From contig JAVBNW010000138.1 of the NCBI GenBank assembly GCA_031551255.1, positions 1-8,233 of the forward strand: a DNA stretch of 8,233 nt, written 5' to 3'. The number at the start of each line of letters is the position of its first letter. Within the stretch, counting starts at the first letter, position 1. Positions 6,558-8,233 of the stretch are shown here, piece by piece. Under the pieces are notes generated by a model, which had not been told where the DNA came from, made no database searches, and saw only the letters and a program-made list of their open reading frames with translations. The stretch comes from JAVBNW01 sp031551255 (lineage in GTDB: Bacteria; Bacillota; Clostridia; Christensenellales; UBA1750). The position numbers and the translations under genes are program-made.

Positions 6558-7066
6558 GAAAAGCCCTCCCAAGTAATGCCCAAAATGCGATATAAGACTT
6601 TTTCGATGGCACGGTTGACCTTTGTTCCGCGAAATTCCCGCGAAAGGTCGATGGGCTTTACGAGGCAGGTGGACATGCCTGCGAGATTGCCCGCTATAAT
6701 ATCGGTAAGTAGCTGGTCGCCCAGCATCATGCAGCGATTCCCGGGGAGGTTTGCGCTCTTCGCCCACGCGCGTAGCGCAAACGGAAGAGGCTTGTGCGCT
6801 TTGGCGATGTATTGCGCGCCGATGGCTTGCGCAAAGGGGTGGATACGCGCCTCGCTGTTGTTGGATACGATGCAAAGGTCGATACCCTGCGCGCGCAGGC
6901 GGTCGGCGAAGGCCAATGCGCCGGGGGGCACGACGGGATCGTTCCAGCGCGCAAGTGTGTTGTCCAAATCCGAGAACACCGCCGCGATGCCGCGCGCCGC
7001 CGCGCCTTCCGCATCGAAATCTTCGATGCTTGCGATCAAACCGTCAGGCCGAACGAAAAAACCCAT
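6554..7066 (-). CDS. yqeG: YqeG-family HAD-superfamily (IIIA type) phosphatase
   Basis: This 170-residue HAD phosphatase has all four family motifs: nucleophile and acid/base Asp33 and Asp35 in FSDLDNTLARW, Ser68 in IVSNNSEAR, Lys92 in KAHKPLP, and acidic Asp117 and Asp122 in MLGDQLLTDIIAGN. It aligns by motif order and length with Bacillus YqeG. The same family contains the mitochondrial phosphatidylglycerophosphate phosphatase Gep4, so a role in phospholipid synthesis is possible but not shown. I chose the ATG at 7064-7066 because GAGGTG lies 5-6 nt upstream. The in-frame ATG at 7096 overlaps the -10 region of the candidate promoter. It is the first gene of a four-gene unit with the TIM-barrel, HD and rsmI genes. 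Confidence 0.93.
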   Translation of the reverse strand: MGFFVRPDGLIASIEDFDAEGAAARGIAAVFSDLDNTLARWNDPVVPPGALAFADRLRAQGIDLCIVSNNSEARIHPFAQAIGAQYIAKAHKPLPFALRAWAKSANLPGNRCMMLGDQLLTDIIAGNLAGMSTCLVKPIDLSREFRGTKVNRAIEKVLYRILGITWEGFS

Positions 7067-7067
7067 G

Positions 7068-7096
7068 TTGCCACCTCGCGCGCTCCATGATACCAT
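7068..7096 (+). promoter_or_regulatory. Tentative promoter for the plus-strand membrane-protein gene
   Basis: TTGCCA (7068-7073), a 17-nt spacer and TACCAT (7091-7096) could drive the gene at 7137. The -10 matches the consensus at only four of six bases. It interleaves with the yqeG promoter on the other strand, so the two would compete. Confidence 0.3.
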
Positions 7097-7116
7097 ACCT
7101 TAAGGCAATTGTGCAA
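7087..7116 (-). promoter_or_regulatory. Candidate promoter of the yqeG-(TIM barrel)-HD-rsmI unit
   Basis: On the minus strand TTGCAC (7116-7111) is followed after 18 nt by TATCAT (7092-7087), which carries an upstream TGG giving an extended -10. Transcription from about 7080 would leave a leader of about 14 nt before the yqeG ATG, holding its GAGGTG box. Confidence 0.55.
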
Positions 7117-7136
7117 AGCCGAAAGGGGGCTTCCAA

Positions 7137-7574
7137 ATGCCGGATGCTTCCACGCCCCAGGGGAAAAAGCGCGGTTTTCTGCGCAGAAAGCTTAGCAGGC
7201 TTCGCGCGTACAACCGCCGCCTGCGCCCGCCGTTTCGGCAGATCGTACACGCGATTCTATACGTTTTGATGGCGGCGGTCGCGTTGCTGCTGCTCGCACT
7301 GGCAATTTTCCCAGGGCTTCAGGTGATGGTTGCGGGGCTTTTTGCGGGTATCATCGGCAGCCTGTTTTCGCCCGCGTTTATGGCCTCATGGCTGCCTGTG
7401 CGCATAGCCCGCAAGCTGGTTACCTTCAGCCTATCGCGCATTTTGCGCCGCACGCGCTATGCCCAGACTTTGGGAGAGAAACTGAAAAAGACCGTACTCT
7501 TCCCCGAAGAGGAAGAGGCACGGCCACCTCATAAAGCGCCGGAGGAGCCGGTTCGCGATGACCTGCAAGCCTGA
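7137..7574 (+). CDS. Small membrane protein of unknown function
   Basis: I do not recognise this 145-residue protein. The N-terminus (about residues 10-34) is very rich in Arg and Lys. It is followed by two hydrophobic segments, about 36-58 (HAILYVLMAAVALLLLALAI) and about 60-88. A second basic stretch follows (about 89-119), and the tail is acidic and proline-rich (EEEEARPPHKAPEEP). The layout suggests a helical hairpin in the membrane with both basic ends in the cytoplasm. The ATG at 7137 follows AAAGGGGG after about 7 nt, which supports real translation. It diverges from yqeG and is the only plus-strand gene here. Its stop codon is 3 nt before the structured repeat. Residue composition makes it a credible gene, but no function is offered. 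Confidence 0.72.
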   Translation: MPDASTPQGKKRGFLRRKLSRLRAYNRRLRPPFRQIVHAILYVLMAAVALLLLALAIFPGLQVMVAGLFAGIIGSLFSPAFMASWLPVRIARKLVTFSLSRILRRTRYAQTLGEKLKKTVLFPEEEEARPPHKAPEEPVRDDLQA

Positions 7575-7577
7575 CTC

Positions 7578-7694
7578 GGGGCGCACTGCGCTTCGTGCCC
7601 CCACAACGCTGCGGCGTTGCGTGGGCACGTCCGCTCCGTGGCCCCTCGTCTTCTCACAAGGCGCTGAGGCGTCTTGTGAGATTAAGAAGAACGA
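7578..7694 (+). repeat. Structured repeat element, copy A (plus orientation)
   Basis: This copy starts 3 nt after the stop of the membrane-protein gene. In order it has: GGGGC (7578-7582), which can pair with GCCCC (7641-7645) as an outer stem; the block CGCACTGCGCTTC (7582-7594); hairpin 1, with 16-nt arms 7594-7609 and 7614-7629, 14 of 16 paired, loop TGCG; the block GTCCGCTCCG (7629-7638); hairpin 2, with 12-nt arms 7653-7664 and 7669-7680, 11 Watson-Crick pairs plus one G-T, loop TGAG; and the tail TAAGAAGAACGA (7683-7694). No T-tract follows, so it does not look like an intrinsic terminator. Copy B repeats this order on the other strand. It could be a structured RNA, a BIME/REP-like palindromic unit or a non-autonomous mobile element. 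No transposase gene is nearby. Confidence 0.85.
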
Positions 7695-7710
7695 GGAACG
7701 CGCCCTCGTT
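7690..7710. repeat. Central 7-bp stem between the two element copies
   Basis: AACGAGG (7690-7696) and CCTCGTT (7704-7710) pair perfectly around a 7-nt loop. The left arm overlaps the tail of copy A. The segment 7703-7716 (CCCTCGTTTCTCAC) also nearly repeats the flank of hairpin 2 at 7643-7657, with one base deleted. The spacer is therefore built from element-like pieces rather than unrelated DNA. Confidence 0.6.
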
Positions 7711-7720
7711 TCTCACCCCG

Positions 7721-7834
7721 TCGTTCTTCTTATTCCTCAAAATCGCCTCAGCGGTTTTGAGGAGGAGGGCCTGCGAAGCGGACATACCCCGGCAACACCG
7801 CAGTGTGGCCGGGGTGTGAAGCGCAGTGCGGCCC
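7721..7834 (-). repeat. Structured repeat element, copy B (minus orientation)
   Basis: This is the inverted copy of the element, starting 7 nt after the GH31 stop codon and reading in the sense direction of that gene. Its parts match copy A in order: outer stem GGCCC (7830-7834) with GGGCC (7767-7771); the same 13-nt block at 7818-7830; hairpin 1 with arms 7787-7798 and 7803-7814, 11 of 12 paired, loop TGCG on the minus strand; GTCCGCTTCG (7774-7783); hairpin 2 with arms 7735-7746 and 7751-7762, 11 of 12 Watson-Crick, loop TGAG on the minus strand; and the identical 12-nt tail (7721-7732). Stem sequences differ from copy A while pairing is kept. Confidence 0.85.
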
Positions 7835-7841
7835 GACGAAG

Positions 7842-8233
7842 TTATAACTGCACTGTAATCTCTGCGCCGCTGGGAATGATGCGCGTGCCCAGCTCGCAGG
7901 CCTGCGCGTTTCCTCCCTGCACGCCGCGCACGGAGGAAACGCCTACGAGCACAAAGCTCGCGTTCTTTTCAGTATCGGAAAGCGTTAAAACGACGGTATC
8001 TCCGGTGCGCTCCGCGCTCGCGGAAAGAGCGCACGCCCCCAGCAGGTTGGGCACTTCGCAGGCAGCCTTCGCACTGTCGGCCGGCGCGTATACGCGCAGC
8101 TCCACGTCCTGGGCAAAGTCGTAGTCGGGCCTTTCGCCATTTGATCCGAAGGGAAGGATGGACCCCGGCCGCACGAACAGCGGTAGGGAAAAGTAATCAT
8201 ACGCCTGTTCCACCCAGCGACCGCCCTCGACCT
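7842..8233 (-). CDS. yicI: GH31 alpha-xylosidase (YicI-like), C-terminal part; gene runs off the window
   Basis: The last 130 residues of a glycoside hydrolase family 31 enzyme are present. VEGGRWVEQAYDYFSLPLFVRPGSILPFGS is followed by ERPDYDF and then a beta-rich C-terminal domain (about 90 residues) ending in ITVQL. This is the block after the catalytic barrel in YicI-type alpha-xylosidases, which release alpha-linked xylose from xyloglucan-type oligosaccharides. The catalytic residues lie upstream, outside the window, so specificity is inferred from C-terminal similarity alone. No start lies in view; a GTG at 8213 is internal to the conserved block. The gene ends in TAA at 7842-7844, 7 nt before copy B of the structured repeat, and converges with the membrane-protein gene. 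No link to the Rnf or rsmI units is apparent. Confidence 0.88.
   Translation of the reverse strand, partial: VEGGRWVEQAYDYFSLPLFVRPGSILPFGSNGERPDYDFAQDVELRVYAPADSAKAACEVPNLLGACALSASAERTGDTVVLTLSDTEKNASFVLVGVSSVRGVQGGNAQACELGTRIIPSGAEITVQL

Noticed and set aside
6558..6875. Extended N-terminus for the TIM-barrel protein from 6875
   Set aside because: It overlaps yqeG in another frame. The family begins at IRFGPAG, and the ATG at 6557 has a good RBS and an ATGA overlap.
7653..7680. Hairpin 2 as an ordinary rho-independent terminator
   Set aside because: The stem is followed by ATTAAGAAG, with no T-run on either strand. The same applies to copy B. The conserved loop and tail in both copies also go beyond a terminator.
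7578..7834. CRISPR array or insertion-sequence ends
   Set aside because: There are only two copies, inverted rather than direct, with no spacers, no cas or transposase gene and no visible target-site duplication.
7558..8124. Plus-strand open frame of 188 codons across the structured repeat and the GH31 3' end
   Set aside because: It runs through both hairpin elements and antisense to the conserved GH31 C-terminus. No RBS or recognisable protein motif is present.

Overview
The window comes from a GC-rich anaerobic bacterium, most likely a member of the Clostridia. It holds an Rnf electron-transport operon in the gene order C-D-G-E-A-B typical of that group. Other Firmicutes-style signals are strong GGAGG ribosome binding sites, GTG and TTG starts, tightly overlapping genes and a YqeG-family phosphatase. 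An alpha-xylosidase-like GH31 gene at the right edge suggests a lineage that uses plant polysaccharides, such as a gut bacterium. The exact taxon cannot be fixed from this window.

Left and centre (1-4370, minus strand): rnfC, rnfD, rnfG, rnfE, rnfA and the first 51 codons of rnfB form one operon. It encodes the membrane ferredoxin:NAD+ oxidoreductase that couples electron transfer to Na+ or H+ export. Every cofactor-bearing subunit in view keeps its key residues: two 4Fe-4S motifs in RnfC, flavinylation threonines in RnfD and RnfG, and paired membrane cysteines in RnfA and RnfE. RBS positions argue for a TTG start in rnfD and a GTG start in rnfG. A 99-bp AT-rich gap upstream of rnfC carries a candidate promoter, a 22-bp near-perfect palindrome over the likely transcription start, and a second weaker dyad.

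Centre right (4368-7066, minus strand): yqeG, a Nfo-like TIM-barrel gene, a small HD-domain hydrolase gene and rsmI are packed with overlaps of 4 and 16 nt and a gap of 1 nt, so they form a second transcription unit. A promoter with an extended -10 lies just upstream of yqeG. This unit may read through into rnf, because no clear terminator separates rsmI from rnfC.

Right (7067-8233): a plus-strand gene for an unrecognised two-helix membrane protein diverges from yqeG and converges on the 3' end of a GH31 alpha-xylosidase gene. The 267 bp between these two convergent genes is filled by two inverted copies of a roughly 115-nt structured element. Each copy has an outer stem, hairpin 1 with a conserved TGCG loop, hairpin 2 with a conserved TGAG loop, and an identical 12-nt tail. 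The stems differ between copies mostly by paired, compensating changes. Each copy starts a few bases after a stop codon, in the sense orientation of that gene. This element is the most novel thing in the window.
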